A DNA stretch of 64,000 nucleotides from Arcanobacterium wilhelmae (lineage in GTDB: Bacteria > Actinomycetota > Actinomycetes > Actinomycetales > Actinomycetaceae). Both the position numbers and the translations under genes were made by a program. This document shows, piece by piece, positions 19,685-28,799 of the stretch. Location of the stretch: assembly GCF_029632765.1 (NCBI RefSeq), contig NZ_CP121247.1, positions 558,001-622,000 of the forward strand. Direction: 5' to 3'. A model generated the notes under the pieces. It ran no database searches and was not told the origin of the DNA. It saw only the letters and a program-made list of their open reading frames with translations. Each line of letters begins with the position of its first letter. The first letter of the stretch is position 1.

Positions 19685-20476
19685 TTACTCGGTGGAAAGC
19701 ACTGTGGTTGGGTGGGGTTTCGCCATCGCCCACGCGCGCACACCGCCCTGAGTGCCCGCCATATTCGGAACGAAGATGGCAGGGGTGAGCCGAGCCCGCA
19801 CCGAATCGGTGATTCGGGAGGCATTTCCTCCTCCGATATAGAGCTGATCCCACCGAAAGACCGGGTAGAGTGTCTCAATTGCTTTCAATACGCGCCGTGA
19901 CCACGCTGAATCACCGAGTCTGAGGCGTTCGGCCTCTCCCACCACGTCGTCGTAGGTCAGGCCCCATTTCATCTGTGCATGCGAGATTTCCAGGTGTGGG
20001 GCGAGGTGGCCGTTGTCGAGAAAGGCGGTGCCGAGCCCTGTACCGAGGGTCATGACAAGCTCGAGCCCGCGCCCCCGGACGACGCCTGCCGCGGCCACTT
20101 CGGCGTCGTTCAAAACGAGCGACGGTACTCCGAATCGCACCTCGAGAGCCGTTTGGAGATCGAGCCCGTTCCAGGCCTCTTCAAGCTGGGGGAGGGGGCG
20201 CGTGTGCGGGCCAGAGCGTCGGATGTAGTGCGGCGTATAGACAACCACTCCGTGGCGGATCATGCCAGGGAGCCCGACGGTCATCCGCGTGAACTGCCCC
20301 AAAGCGTCGGCGTGTTTCGTGATGATGTCCGCCAGATCCTGCGGAGAGAACGGATACGGGACGGGCGTGCGCAGTGAATCGCCGAGTTGGAAGCCGCCGG
20401 CGTCGAGCAGGGCGCTCTTAACGCCGCCGCCGCCGCAGTCGACGGTGAGCGTGCGTTCGTGGGAAACTTCTGTCAT
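19685..20476 (-). CDS. ROK-family sugar kinase, PPGK-like
   Basis: ROK kinases phosphorylate glucose or other sugars; some actinobacterial members use polyphosphate. The 263-residue protein has a phosphate-1 motif DCGGGGVKSALLD (residues 13-25), GLPGM, a catalytic LVLNDAEVAA with Asp124, and the adenosine motif GTGLGTAF. The CxCGxxGCxE zinc motif of classical ROK proteins is missing, as in polyphosphate glucokinases, so substrate and donor are open. The ATG at 20476 shares the CATG tetramer with the divergent truA start. Another ATG at 20512 would add 12 residues; neither has a clear ribosome site. Confidence 0.8.
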   Translation of the reverse strand: MTEVSHERTLTVDCGGGGVKSALLDAGGFQLGDSLRTPVPYPFSPQDLADIITKHADALGQFTRMTVGLPGMIRHGVVVYTPHYIRRSGPHTRPLPQLEEAWNGLDLQTALEVRFGVPSLVLNDAEVAAAGVVRGRGLELVMTLGTGLGTAFLDNGHLAPHLEISHAQMKWGLTYDDVVGEAERLRLGDSAWSRRVLKAIETLYPVFRWDQLYIGGGNASRITDSVRARLTPAIFVPNMAGTQGGVRAWAMAKPHPTTVLSTE

Positions 20477-21356
20477 GGTTTCGACGGTATCGCACACGGC
20501 ACGGATTCGCATCGAATGCGCCTATGATGGCGCGCAATTTCACGGCTGGGCGGCGCAGCCTGGTCTGCGGACGGTCCAGGGCGTGCTCGAGGATGCGCTT
20601 GCGACGATCCTGCGTGAGCCGATTACTCTCACGGTGGCTGGACGAACCGACGCGGGTGTGCATGCTGCCGGTCAGGTGGCGCATTTTGACGTGTCGCGTG
20701 AACGCTGGGAGGCACTTCCGGGGCGCTCAACGTTCACTCCGGGCGATTCTTTAGTCCGGCGCGTGAACGCGATCACCGCGGCAGGAAGCCGCGAAGCGGG
20801 GATCGCTGGCTATACCGACGTCGTCGTAAAAAGTGCCCGCGAGGTTCCCGAAACTTTTGACGCACGTTTTTCGGCGTTGTGGCGCGCGTACACTTACCGG
20901 ATGGCGGAGGGGCCAGATGGCTGGGATCCGAAGCGGCGTGACGTGTTGTGGTTGCCGGGCGAGCTTGATATCGACGCAATGAACCGAGCGGCCCAGCGCA
21001 TTCTGGGTGAGCACGACTTCCTGTCATACTGCCGCCCACGCGAGGGGGCTTCGACGGTTCGTACCCTCCACGAGTTGCGTTTCGAACGGGCCGGCGGGTT
21101 ACTGCTTGGCTACGCGCGTGCCGACGCGTTCTGTCACTCGCAGGTGCGCACGCTGATGGGCACAATGATCGAGGTGGGACGTGGGGTGCGCGGGGAAGAG
21201 TGGCCTCTCAAACGCCTCGAGGCCTCCTCGCGCGACGGCGAAGTGATTGTTGCGCCACCGCACCCGCTCACGCTCGAGGAGATCGGTTACCCTCCGGAAA
21301 GTGAGTATGGAACGCAGGCGCAGCTTGCACGCCGGTTCCGTGGCCCGACCTCGTAG
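20475..21356 (+). CDS. truA: tRNA pseudouridine(38-40) synthase TruA
   Basis: TruA isomerises uridines 38-40 in the tRNA anticodon arm. The catalytic Asp is in GRTDAGVHAAGQVAHFD (Asp59). The product is 293 residues from the ATG at 20475 (MVSTVSHTARIRIECAYDGAQFHGWAAQPG); no strong ribosome site is visible. truA commonly follows rplQ in actinobacteria; here an antisense kinase gene intervenes, so truA must use a promoter inside that gene or read-through. Confidence 0.94.
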   Translation: MVSTVSHTARIRIECAYDGAQFHGWAAQPGLRTVQGVLEDALATILREPITLTVAGRTDAGVHAAGQVAHFDVSRERWEALPGRSTFTPGDSLVRRVNAITAAGSREAGIAGYTDVVVKSAREVPETFDARFSALWRAYTYRMAEGPDGWDPKRRDVLWLPGELDIDAMNRAAQRILGEHDFLSYCRPREGASTVRTLHELRFERAGGLLLGYARADAFCHSQVRTLMGTMIEVGRGVRGEEWPLKRLEASSRDGEVIVAPPHPLTLEEIGYPPESEYGTQAQLARRFRGPTS

Positions 21357-21373
21357 GTGCGAGCCGAGGGCTG

Positions 21374-21401
21374 ACGACGTCGGTGCGGGAGCCGACGTCG
21401 T
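21374..21401 (+). terminator. Hairpin after truA with GACGTCGG arms
   Basis: A 10-bp perfect stem (ACGACGTCGG, 21374-21383, with 21392-21401) and an 8-base loop lie 17 bases after the truA stop. There is no U-tract. The arms carry the recurrent CCGACGYCGG word. Confidence 0.5.
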
Positions 21402-21469
21402 ATGACGTTCGTCGGCGTCGGGGGCGTTGAAGAGGGGACAATGAATCGGCTCACAGCGCCGCCTTTCCT

Positions 21470-21499
21470 TTGACGCGAGTTAATGTGAGCGACTACAGT
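21470..21499 (+). promoter_or_regulatory. rplM-rpsI promoter
   Basis: TTGACG (21470-21475) and TACAGT (21494-21499) are 18 bases apart, the best two-element promoter in the first third of the window. It would start transcription near 21506, leaving a leader of about 150 bases before rplM. The gap 21402-21469 shows nothing else apart from one GGCGTCGG word. Confidence 0.72.
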
Positions 21500-21588
21500 A
21501 GGTAAATGCTGTGGAAACTCATGCGTTGATGCTTATTCCCACTCGTCGCGCGAGAGAATCCCACCGTTAACTTTGACCAGGGGCAAAC

Positions 21589-21617
21589 CGCTTTGAAGCA
21601 AGCCATTTTTCAAAGCG
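21589..21617 (+). promoter_or_regulatory. Leader hairpin upstream of rplM
   Basis: A 9-bp perfect stem CGCTTTGAA (21589-21597) with TTCAAAGCG (21609-21617) and an 11-base loop lies in the rplM leader, about 38 bases before the start codon. Leaders of L13 operons carry autoregulatory structures in some Firmicutes; such a role here is inference. Confidence 0.4.
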
Positions 21618-21654
21618 TGGAGCCCGAAGATTAACAGAAACGAAGGCTACGCAA

Positions 21655-22098
21655 GTGCGCACTTATACACCGAAGCCCGGGGATGTAGAGAAGAAGTGGT
21701 ACGTCATCGACGCCACCGACATCGTCCTTGGCCGTCTGGCAGCCCAGGTTGCCAACCTGCTCCGTGGGAAGCACAAGCCCAACTTCGCTCCGAACGCTGA
21801 TACCGGCGATTTCGTCATCGTGATCAACGCCGAGAAGGTGGCGCTCACGGGTGCAAAGCTCGAGCAGAAGATGGCTTACCACCACTCCGGTTACCCGGGT
21901 GGGTTGAAGGCTACGTCCTACGCCGAGCTCCTGGAAGAGAATCCGGAAAAGGCTGTGAAGAAGGCTGTCGCGGGCATGGTCCCGAAGACCACCCTTGGAC
22001 GTCAGCAGCTGACCAAGCTCAAGGTTTACCGCGGTGCGGAGCACCCGCACGCTGCTCAGCAGCCGGAGGCCTACGAGCTCAAGCAGGTCGTACAGTAA
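21655..22098 (+). CDS. rplM: 50S ribosomal protein L13
   Basis: L13 (uL13) is an early 50S assembly protein. The 147-residue protein starts at GTG 21655, after GAAGGC seven bases upstream: [47 protein letters not shown] and the [21 protein letters not shown] segment are the family signatures. It forms an operon with rpsI. Confidence 0.97.
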   Translation: MRTYTPKPGDVEKKWYVIDATDIVLGRLAAQVANLLRGKHKPNFAPNADTGDFVIVINAEKVALTGAKLEQKMAYHHSGYPGGLKATSYAELLEENPEKAVKKAVAGMVPKTTLGRQQLTKLKVYRGAEHPHAAQQPEAYELKQVVQ

Positions 22099-22135
22099 GG
22101 CCCGGGCGCTGCCCGCAAGATTTTAAGGAGAAGCT

Positions 22136-22621
22136 GTGGCTGAAACCACTGCAACTGAAGAGTTCGAGGAGACCCCGACCTCGTACAGCACCGTGAGCGA
22201 ATCTGAGCCCACGGGTCAGGGTGCTTCCCTGACGGCCCCGGGCGCTGGCCTGGGCCGCCGTAAGGAAGCTGTTGCTCGTGTCCGCCTTGTTCCGGGCACC
22301 GGCGAATGGAAGATCAACGGCCGCACGCTCGAGGAGTACTTCCCGAACAAGCTGCACCAGCAGCTCGTGCACTCCCCGTTCGTCCTGCTGGACATCGAAG
22401 GCCGTTTCGACGTGATCGCCCGCATCAATGGCGGCGGCACCTCCGGCCAGGCTGGCGCGCTTCGCATGGGCATCTCCCGTGCACTCAACGAGATCGATCG
22501 CGAGTCGAACCGCCCGGCCCTGAAGAAGGCTGGCTTCCTCACCCGCGATGCTCGTGCAGTCGAGCGTAAGAAGGCAGGCCTCAAGAAGGCCCGCAAGGCT
22601 TCGCAGTTCTCGAAGCGCTGA
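22136..22621 (+). CDS. rpsI: 30S ribosomal protein S9
   Basis: S9 (uS9) has a C-terminal tail that contacts P-site tRNA. The 161-residue protein starts at GTG 22136 after AAGGAGAAGCT. The first 35 residues are an acidic extension; the core starts [17 protein letters not shown] and ends [13 protein letters not shown], the invariant tail. Confidence 0.97.
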   Translation: MAETTATEEFEETPTSYSTVSESEPTGQGASLTAPGAGLGRRKEAVARVRLVPGTGEWKINGRTLEEYFPNKLHQQLVHSPFVLLDIEGRFDVIARINGGGTSGQAGALRMGISRALNEIDRESNRPALKKAGFLTRDARAVERKKAGLKKARKASQFSKR

Positions 22622-22640
22622 TCGATACCGATCTTTTATT

Positions 22641-22674
22641 GGAAGGGACCTCCGCTCAGGCGGGGGTCCCTTCC
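22641..22674 (+). terminator. Terminator after rpsI
   Basis: A 15-bp stem with one G-U pair (22641-22655 with 22660-22674) and a TCAG loop follows the rpsI stop by 19 bases. Only a short T-rich stretch follows. Confidence 0.8.
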
Positions 22675-22802
22675 TCGATGTTTGGCGTTGACAGTGTTGA
22701 CGGCGGGGTACACACACGAATTTTGTTCGGCAAGGCACCCGCAGTGTATGACGGAGAAGTGGAATAATGGGGGAGTTAAGGAAATTTATTGAAGGAGGCC
22801 TG

Positions 22803-24137
22803 ATGGCTCGCATGTTCGGTACCGATGGTGTTCGCGGCCTGGCGAATAAAGATATCACTGTGGATCTTGCAGTGAAGTTGGGCGAGGCCGGCGGGCGCGT
22901 TCTGGCGAAAGGCGTCGAAGGGCGTCGCCCGCGTGCGATCATTGGTCGTGACACTCGCCAGTCTTCCCCGATGCTTTCGCATGCCCTGGGCGCCGGGCTC
23001 GCTGCTGCAGGTATCGACGTCGAGCATGCCCGTGAGATCCCGACGCCAGGTATCGCCTACCTGACGGCGGAGAAGGGCTACGATCTCGGCGTGGTCATTT
23101 CGGCTTCCCATAATGCGATGCCGGATAACGGCATTAAGTTCATTTCATCGAACGGCTTTAAGCTGGACGATTCGGTGGAGGACGAGATCGAAGCTGTGCT
23201 GGGTGAGGAGTGGGAGCGTCCGACGGGTGAAGGCGTTGGCCGCGTCACCGAGAATTCCGTGGTGACGGACCGTGCGTACATGGATCACCTCGTGGCCTGT
23301 GGCGAGCCCCTGAAGGGCCTGCGTATCGCGCTTGATTGTGCCAACGGTGCTGCTTCGGAGGTTGCGCCCACGGTGTTCCGCGAGCTTGGCGCCGACGTCG
23401 TTGTGATCAACGCCGAGCCAGATGGGCGAAATATCAACCTCAACGCTGGCTCTACCCATCCGGAGGCTCTTCAGGCGATGGTCGTGGCAGCGGGCGCAGA
23501 TATGGGCTTCGCGTTCGACGGCGACGCCGATCGTTGCCTTGCGGTCGACGAGGATGGCAACCTGGTGGACGGCGATCAGATCATGGGCCTACTCGCGGTG
23601 GATCTGAAGGAGCAAGGCAAGCTCGCGAACAACACTCTCGTGATCACAGTGATGAGTAACCTTGGCCTACGCTTGGCGATGAAGGAGAAGGGTATCGACG
23701 TCGCGGTCACCGGTGTGGGCGATCGCTACGTGCTCGAGGAAATGCTTGCGAAAGGCTACGTGATTGGCGGCGAGCAGTCGGGTCATGTGATCGATCTTGA
23801 GCATGCAACCACGGGCGATGGAACGCTTACCGCAATCCTCGTTTCCTCGATTGTTGCCCGTAAGGGTGGCCCGAAGCTCTCGGAGCTGGTGGGCTTTGTC
23901 AAGCGCCTTCCGCAGACGCTTATCAATGTGCGCGGCGTGGATAAGACCGCGACGGATAAGATCGCTGCCGAGGTTGCGCAGGCAGAGGCGGAGCTCGGAG
24001 AGACTGGCCGCGTGCTCCTTCGCGCATCTGGAACTGAGCCGCTCGTGCGCGTGATGGTTGAGGCCGCAACACAGAAGCAGGCTGACGACGTTGCGAAGCG
24101 TCTTGCTGCGGTTGTGGAGGAGAAGCTGGCACTCTAA
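22803..24137 (+). CDS. glmM: Phosphoglucosamine mutase
   Basis: GlmM converts glucosamine-6-phosphate to glucosamine-1-phosphate for UDP-GlcNAc and peptidoglycan synthesis. The 444-residue protein has the active serine in ISASHNAMPDNG (Ser102), the metal loop DGDADR at 239-244, and the phosphate-binding RASGTEPLVRVMVE near the C-terminus. I start at ATG 22803 because AAGGAGG (22792-22798) lies just upstream; the ATG at 22767 would place that site inside the gene. glmS lies 1.2 kb downstream. Confidence 0.97.
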   Translation: MARMFGTDGVRGLANKDITVDLAVKLGEAGGRVLAKGVEGRRPRAIIGRDTRQSSPMLSHALGAGLAAAGIDVEHAREIPTPGIAYLTAEKGYDLGVVISASHNAMPDNGIKFISSNGFKLDDSVEDEIEAVLGEEWERPTGEGVGRVTENSVVTDRAYMDHLVACGEPLKGLRIALDCANGAASEVAPTVFRELGADVVVINAEPDGRNINLNAGSTHPEALQAMVVAAGADMGFAFDGDADRCLAVDEDGNLVDGDQIMGLLAVDLKEQGKLANNTLVITVMSNLGLRLAMKEKGIDVAVTGVGDRYVLEEMLAKGYVIGGEQSGHVIDLEHATTGDGTLTAILVSSIVARKGGPKLSELVGFVKRLPQTLINVRGVDKTATDKIAAEVAQAEAELGETGRVLLRASGTEPLVRVMVEAATQKQADDVAKRLAAVVEEKLAL

Positions 24138-24160
24138 GCGGGCATCTGTTTTTCCTGCTC

Positions 24161-24196
24161 CCGACGCCGGTCGCGCAATTTGCGCCCCGGCGTCGG
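24161..24196. terminator. Hairpin between convergent glmM and coaA with CCGACGCCGG arms
   Basis: CCGACGCCGG at 24161-24170 pairs with CCGGCGTCGG at 24187-24196, enclosing a second stem (GCGCAA, 24173-24178, with TTGCGC, 24180-24185). It sits between converging stop codons, so a bidirectional terminator is likely although no U-tract is present. Confidence 0.65.
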
Positions 24197-24230
24197 CGCG
24201 TTTGGTGGCGACTCGCGCCCCGGTGTCGGC

Positions 24231-25151
24231 TTAGAGCCGCTTGAGGTGGATTTTCTCGATGCGGTGGTCGGCACCTTTCGTGAGGACGACGGTGGCGCGC
24301 GAACGCGTCGGTGCGATGTTCTCACGAAGGTTGGGGAGGTTAATGGCGCGCCAAATGTCGCGCGCCGTGGAGGCGGCCTGCTGGTCGGACAGGCCCGCGT
24401 AGTTGGTGAAGTAGGAGCGCGGGTCGGAGAACGCCGTGGTGCGCAGTTTCAGGAAGCGGTCTACGTACCATTCTTCGAGGCTCGTTTCAGGAGCGTCGAG
24501 GTAGATGGTGAAGTCGAAGTAGTCGTACACTCCAGCGTATTCGCCGCGTTCGTCGAGCTTGGCGGGCTGGAGGAGCGTCAAGCCCTCGACGATGAGGATA
24601 TCGGGGCTGGAAACGGTGATGGATTTTCCAGGGACGATGTCATAGGAAACATGGTCGTAGACTGGCACTTCGGCGTCGCGCCCGGACTTGATGTCGTCAA
24701 GGAACTTGGTGAGGGCGCCAGGTGTATAGGACTCGGGGAAGCCTTTACGGCCGAGGATGCCGCGCGCCTCGAGTTCGGCGTTGGGCATGAGGAAGCCGTC
24801 GGTGGGGACGAGTGCAACGTTCGGCGTGCCTGGCCAACGCGAGAGGAGTTCGCGAAGGAGACGTGCGGTGGTGGATTTGCCCACGGAGACCGAGCCGGCG
24901 ATTCCGACGATGAACGGCGTGCGAGGTTGTGAGAAGCCGAGGAATTCTTTCGCCCTGGCAAACAGTGCTCCCTGGGCTCCAGCGAACATTTGGATGATCG
25001 CTGACAGGGGACGGTAGATTGCATCGGCTTCCTCGAGCGAGATCGGATCGCCAAGCGAGGACAGGCGCGCTAGATCACGATCCGTGAGCGGAAGCGCGGT
25101 GGCCTGCGCAAGTGCAGCCCATTCATCGTGGTTAAAAGTCACGTACGGCAT
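24231..25151 (-). CDS. coaA: Type I pantothenate kinase
   Basis: CoaA phosphorylates pantothenate, the first step of CoA synthesis. The 306-residue protein has the P-loop GSVSVGKST at residues 86-94, VPTDGFLMPN with the catalytic aspartate, and DHVSYDIVPG and IVEGLTLLQ of the type I family. I chose the ATG at 25151 (MPYVTFNHDEWAALA). No clear ribosome site is present. It converges on glmM. Confidence 0.95.
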   Translation of the reverse strand: MPYVTFNHDEWAALAQATALPLTDRDLARLSSLGDPISLEEADAIYRPLSAIIQMFAGAQGALFARAKEFLGFSQPRTPFIVGIAGSVSVGKSTTARLLRELLSRWPGTPNVALVPTDGFLMPNAELEARGILGRKGFPESYTPGALTKFLDDIKSGRDAEVPVYDHVSYDIVPGKSITVSSPDILIVEGLTLLQPAKLDERGEYAGVYDYFDFTIYLDAPETSLEEWYVDRFLKLRTTAFSDPRSYFTNYAGLSDQQAASTARDIWRAINLPNLRENIAPTRSRATVVLTKGADHRIEKIHLKRL

Positions 25152-25322
25152 GTTTTTAGTTTCGCACGTTTCGCGTGTTGGCGCGGGCGGTGAGCGACCT
25201 TGGGACGTTACGTGCGCCACGTTGCGGTGCCGATGGGTAGGTGCGACGTCGTTGCGAGAGTGTCGGCGATGCCGTGGGCGAACGTTGTGTCGTGTAGCGC
25301 AGAAGTTTTGGCAATTTCGTCG

Positions 25323-25335
25323 TATATTTTTTCCT
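25323..25335 (+). promoter_or_regulatory. -10 element placed for a leaderless glmS mRNA
   Basis: TATATT at 25323-25328 ends seven bases before the glmS ATG at 25336, which itself lacks a Shine-Dalgarno sequence. Transcription would start at or next to the start codon. Confidence 0.5.
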
Positions 25336-27189
25336 ATGTGTGGAATCGTTGGATACGTTGGCCAGGCCGTTTCGGCCCGCCCGCTCGATGTTGTTCTTGA
25401 AGGTCTGTCGCGTCTGGAGTACCGCGGCTACGATTCGGCGGGCGTGGCAGTTGCCGCGAACGGCGGCGTAGATCTGCGAAAGAAGCAGGGCCGCGTAGAT
25501 AATCTCCGTGAGTCGCTTGTAGCTTCGCCGGTGGGAGAGGGGATGGCTGCGATCGGCCACACGCGCTGGGCAACCCACGGCGTCCCGAGTGATCGCAATT
25601 CGCACCCGCACGCTTCGGCGAACGGCAAGGTGGCGATCGTTCATAATGGCATTATTGAGAATTATCGCGAACTTCGTAACGAGCTCGAAGACGATGGCGT
25701 GACTTTCGCGTCGGATACGGATTCTGAGGTGATCGCTCACCTGCTCGCACGCAAGCTTGCAGAAGGCGTGGAGATCACTGAGGCGATGCGCCAGGTGGCG
25801 CGCCGTCTGGAGGGGTCGTTTGCGACTGTTGCAGTGAGTGCGGATCATCCGGATGTTCTTGTTGGCGCTCGCCGTAATTCGCCGCTTGTGATCGGTATTG
25901 GCGAGGGCGAAAATTTCGTGGGTTCGGATGTTGCGGCTTTCGTCGGTTCGACGACGACGGCGATGGCGGTCGATCAAGATCGCATCGTCACCTTGCGTGC
26001 GGATTCGGTCGAGATCCGCGATTTCGATGGCAACGTTGTTGAAGGGAAGACGTACGAGGTTGAGTGGAACGCCGAGATGGCGATGCACGACGGCTACGAC
26101 ACCTACATGGAGAAAGAAATCCACGAGCAACCCACCGCGGTTGCTGAGACGTTGCGTGGCCGCATGGTTGATGGTGCGCTGACGCTCGATGAGCTTCGTA
26201 TTTCGGAGGAAGAGCTGCGCAGCGTGGATAAGATTATCGTTGTGGCATGTGGTACTGCTGCTTATGCAGGGCATGTCGCCAAGTACGCGATCGAGCACTG
26301 GTGCCGTATCGGCGTCGAGGTTGAGCTTGCGCACGAGTTCCGTTACCGTGATCCGATCCTGACCCCGCGCACGCTCGTCGTCGCGATTTCACAGTCGGGT
26401 GAAACGATGGATACTCTGATGGCGGTTCGTCACGCACGCGAGCAGGGTTCGCGCGTCTTGTCCATCGTGAACACGTACGGTTCGACGATCGCGCGTGAGT
26501 CGGATGCTGTGTTGTACACGCATGCTGGCCCGGAGGTGGCTGTGGCCTCCACGAAGGCGTTCACCGCGCAGATCACCGCAACATATTTGCTCGGCCTCTA
26601 CCTTGCGCAGCTTCGCGGCAACAAGTTCCCGGATGAAGTTGCGACGTATCTGGAGGAGCTTTCACGCATGCCGGGTCGTATCGAGGCGGTGTTGGAGCAG
26701 GAAGATAAGATCAAGAGCCTTGCGAAGCGGATGCAGGATGTTGATTCGGTACTTTTCCTGGGCCGTCATGTTGGTTTCCCGATTGCGCTCGAGGGTGCTT
26801 TGAAGCTGAAGGAGCTGGCATACATTCACGCTGAGGGCTTTGCCGCTGGCGAACTCAAGCACGGTCCGATCGCTCTCGTGGAGGAAGGCCTGCCGGTGTT
26901 CTTCATTGTGCCGACCCCGCGTCGTCCGCTTTTGCACTCGAAGGTGATTTCGAATATTGCGGAGGTTCGCGCTCGCGGTGCTCGCGTCGTTGCGATTGCC
27001 GAGGAAGGCGATGGAGCAGTGGACGAGATTTCGGAGTTCGTGATTCGCGTTCCGCGTTCGACGCCGACGCTCATGATGCCACTGGTAACTGTTGTCCCGT
27101 TGCAGATTTTCGCTGGCGCTTTGGCGGCGGCGAAGGGTTACGACGTCGACAAGCCGCGTAACCTGGCGAAGTCCGTGACTGTGGAGTGA
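25336..27189 (+). CDS. glmS: Glutamine--fructose-6-phosphate aminotransferase (isomerising)
   Basis: GlmS makes glucosamine-6-phosphate from fructose-6-phosphate and glutamine. The start must be ATG 25336 because the nucleophile is the N-terminal Cys of MCGIVGYVG. The 617-residue enzyme has the glutaminase domain (about 1-220, with HTRWATHG and HNGIIENY) and two SIS isomerase domains, including CGTAAYAG, SQSGETMDT and the C-terminal DKPRNLAKSVTVE. Its product feeds GlmM, encoded 1.2 kb upstream. Confidence 0.98.
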   Translation: MCGIVGYVGQAVSARPLDVVLEGLSRLEYRGYDSAGVAVAANGGVDLRKKQGRVDNLRESLVASPVGEGMAAIGHTRWATHGVPSDRNSHPHASANGKVAIVHNGIIENYRELRNELEDDGVTFASDTDSEVIAHLLARKLAEGVEITEAMRQVARRLEGSFATVAVSADHPDVLVGARRNSPLVIGIGEGENFVGSDVAAFVGSTTTAMAVDQDRIVTLRADSVEIRDFDGNVVEGKTYEVEWNAEMAMHDGYDTYMEKEIHEQPTAVAETLRGRMVDGALTLDELRISEEELRSVDKIIVVACGTAAYAGHVAKYAIEHWCRIGVEVELAHEFRYRDPILTPRTLVVAISQSGETMDTLMAVRHAREQGSRVLSIVNTYGSTIARESDAVLYTHAGPEVAVASTKAFTAQITATYLLGLYLAQLRGNKFPDEVATYLEELSRMPGRIEAVLEQEDKIKSLAKRMQDVDSVLFLGRHVGFPIALEGALKLKELAYIHAEGFAAGELKHGPIALVEEGLPVFFIVPTPRRPLLHSKVISNIAEVRARGARVVAIAEEGDGAVDEISEFVIRVPRSTPTLMMPLVTVVPLQIFAGALAAAKGYDVDKPRNLAKSVTVE

Positions 27190-27198
27190 GACGTGAAA

Positions 27199-27242
27199 CG
27201 GGCATCGGCGTCGGGCGACGTCGGTGCCCGCTTTTCTTTTTC
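27199..27242 (+). terminator. Terminator after glmS
   Basis: A 15-bp stem with two G-U pairs (27199-27213 with 27216-27230) is followed by CTTTTCTTTTT. The arms contain CGGCGTCG and CGACGTCGG, the recurrent word. Confidence 0.88.
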
Positions 27243-27287
27243 GTGCGAATGTTGAAGTGATAGCGATTTTTTGTCGTAGGTAGGGCC

Positions 27288-27299
27288 TAGGCTTGAGAC
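27288..27299 (+). promoter_or_regulatory. -10 element placed for a leaderless nnrDE mRNA
   Basis: TAGGCT (27288-27293) is followed by exactly six bases and then the ATG at 27300. No Shine-Dalgarno sequence is present. Confidence 0.55.
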
Positions 27300-28799
27300 A
27301 TGTTGAGATCGTATTTGCCACATGATGTTGCGGCGGCAGAGAGGCCGCTGCTGGATGCAGGCGAGCCGCTGATGGCGCTCGCTTCGTTTGCCTGTGCACA
27401 GGCGGTGATTGCGGATCTGCATGCGCGTGGAGCACGGGTGAGCGGATCTGCGGTTCTTGTTGTGGCGGGCCGCGGAAATAACGGTGGGGATGCGCTGTTC
27501 GCTGGCGCGATCCTTGCGCGGCGAGGAGTGGCGGTGAAGGTCGCGCACCTTCCTGGTGCGCATGCCGAAGGCCTTGCCGCAGCGAGAGCGGCGGGTGTGC
27601 GAACGGTTGAGCTTGAGGGCACACCGGCGGATCTTCACGTGTTGCGTGGGCTTGCCGCGTGGGGTGGAACCTGGATCGATGGTCTGTTAGGGATCGGAGC
27701 GTCGGGTGCGGTGCGTGAGCCTGTTGCCTCGTGGATCGAGGCGTTGAATGAGGAACGTGCGGCGAGCCCTGATGAGCCACATGTGATCGCTGTGGACGTG
27801 CCCAGCGGCGTTGGTGTTGGCGATGGAACATTGCCGGGGCCGGTGCTTGCGGCAGACATGACGGTGGCGATGGGCGCGCGCAAGCCGGCGCATCTGGTGC
27901 CACCGGCGTCGTTGGTGTGCGGCCGTATTGTGGACGTGCCGATCGGCATTGAGTCGAACCTGCCAAAGGAAGCGGAGGTGTGTGCGCTAGGTGATGCGGA
28001 TGTGGCGGATCTGTGGCTAGTTCCTGGACCTCGTGATCACAAGTACACGCGTGGCGTGCTTGGGATGCTGACGGGTTCGCGCACATATCCGGGGGCCGCG
28101 CTTCTCGGAATCGGAGGCGCTTTGGCTGTGGGGCCGGGAATGGTCCGGTATCTCGGCGGGGCCGACGTCACTGGTGTGTTTCCTGAGGTTGTCACGGCAC
28201 CTGGCCGGGTACAAGCTTGGGTGATCGGCTCAGGGCTGGACGATCTGAGTGAGGCGAAGCGCGTGCTTGCGGATGCGGTGGCTGAGGGTGTGCCGGTTAT
28301 TCTCGACGCTGGGGCAGTGGCGCTCGCGGCGACGCAACAGTTGCCACAAGTAACTGTTCTCACTCCGCATGCTGGTGAATTGAGCACGCTGTTGGGGGAG
28401 CTGAGTCAGCCAATGAGCCGCGAAGAGATTGAGGCTGCGCCGCTTGCAGCTGCTCGCGCCGCTGCACGGGCCACCGGAGCCATTGTGGTTGCGAAGGGCG
28501 CGATTGATGTGATCGCAGGGCCGAACGGCATGGCTTACGCACAGGGCGGAGCGCCGGGGTGGCGTGGGGTCGCAGGCGCGGGAGATACCTATGCTGGCGT
28601 CCTCGGAGGTATTCTCGCAGGTGTTGAACCGACCCAAGAGGCCGCGGCCGCCGCGGCGGCGGCCGCCTCCCACCTCCACGCGCGGGCGGCGCAGCGCGCC
28701 GCCCGTTCGAACGGTCGCATTGGGCGACCCATCCGAGCTAGGGAGATTTCTTCCGCGTTGCCCGATGTTATCGACGAAATCCTGAATGGAGAATCATGA
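27300..28799 (+). CDS. nnr: Bifunctional NAD(P)H-hydrate epimerase / ADP-dependent dehydratase
   Basis: This enzyme repairs NAD(P)H damaged by hydration. The N-terminal YjeF_N epimerase domain (about 1-215) has VVAGRGNNGGDALFAGAILARRG and AVDVPSGVGVGDG. The C-terminal ribokinase-like dehydratase domain (about 230-490) has GPRDHKYTRGVLG, TPHAGE and GAGDTYAGVLGGI. The total of 499 residues is normal for the fused form. A run of nine alanines near residue 450 is encoded by GCC/GCG repeats. Its TGA overlaps the alr ATG (ATGA). Confidence 0.95.
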   Translation: MLRSYLPHDVAAAERPLLDAGEPLMALASFACAQAVIADLHARGARVSGSAVLVVAGRGNNGGDALFAGAILARRGVAVKVAHLPGAHAEGLAAARAAGVRTVELEGTPADLHVLRGLAAWGGTWIDGLLGIGASGAVREPVASWIEALNEERAASPDEPHVIAVDVPSGVGVGDGTLPGPVLAADMTVAMGARKPAHLVPPASLVCGRIVDVPIGIESNLPKEAEVCALGDADVADLWLVPGPRDHKYTRGVLGMLTGSRTYPGAALLGIGGALAVGPGMVRYLGGADVTGVFPEVVTAPGRVQAWVIGSGLDDLSEAKRVLADAVAEGVPVILDAGAVALAATQQLPQVTVLTPHAGELSTLLGELSQPMSREEIEAAPLAAARAAARATGAIVVAKGAIDVIAGPNGMAYAQGGAPGWRGVAGAGDTYAGVLGGILAGVEPTQEAAAAAAAAASHLHARAAQRAARSNGRIGRPIRAREISSALPDVIDEILNGES

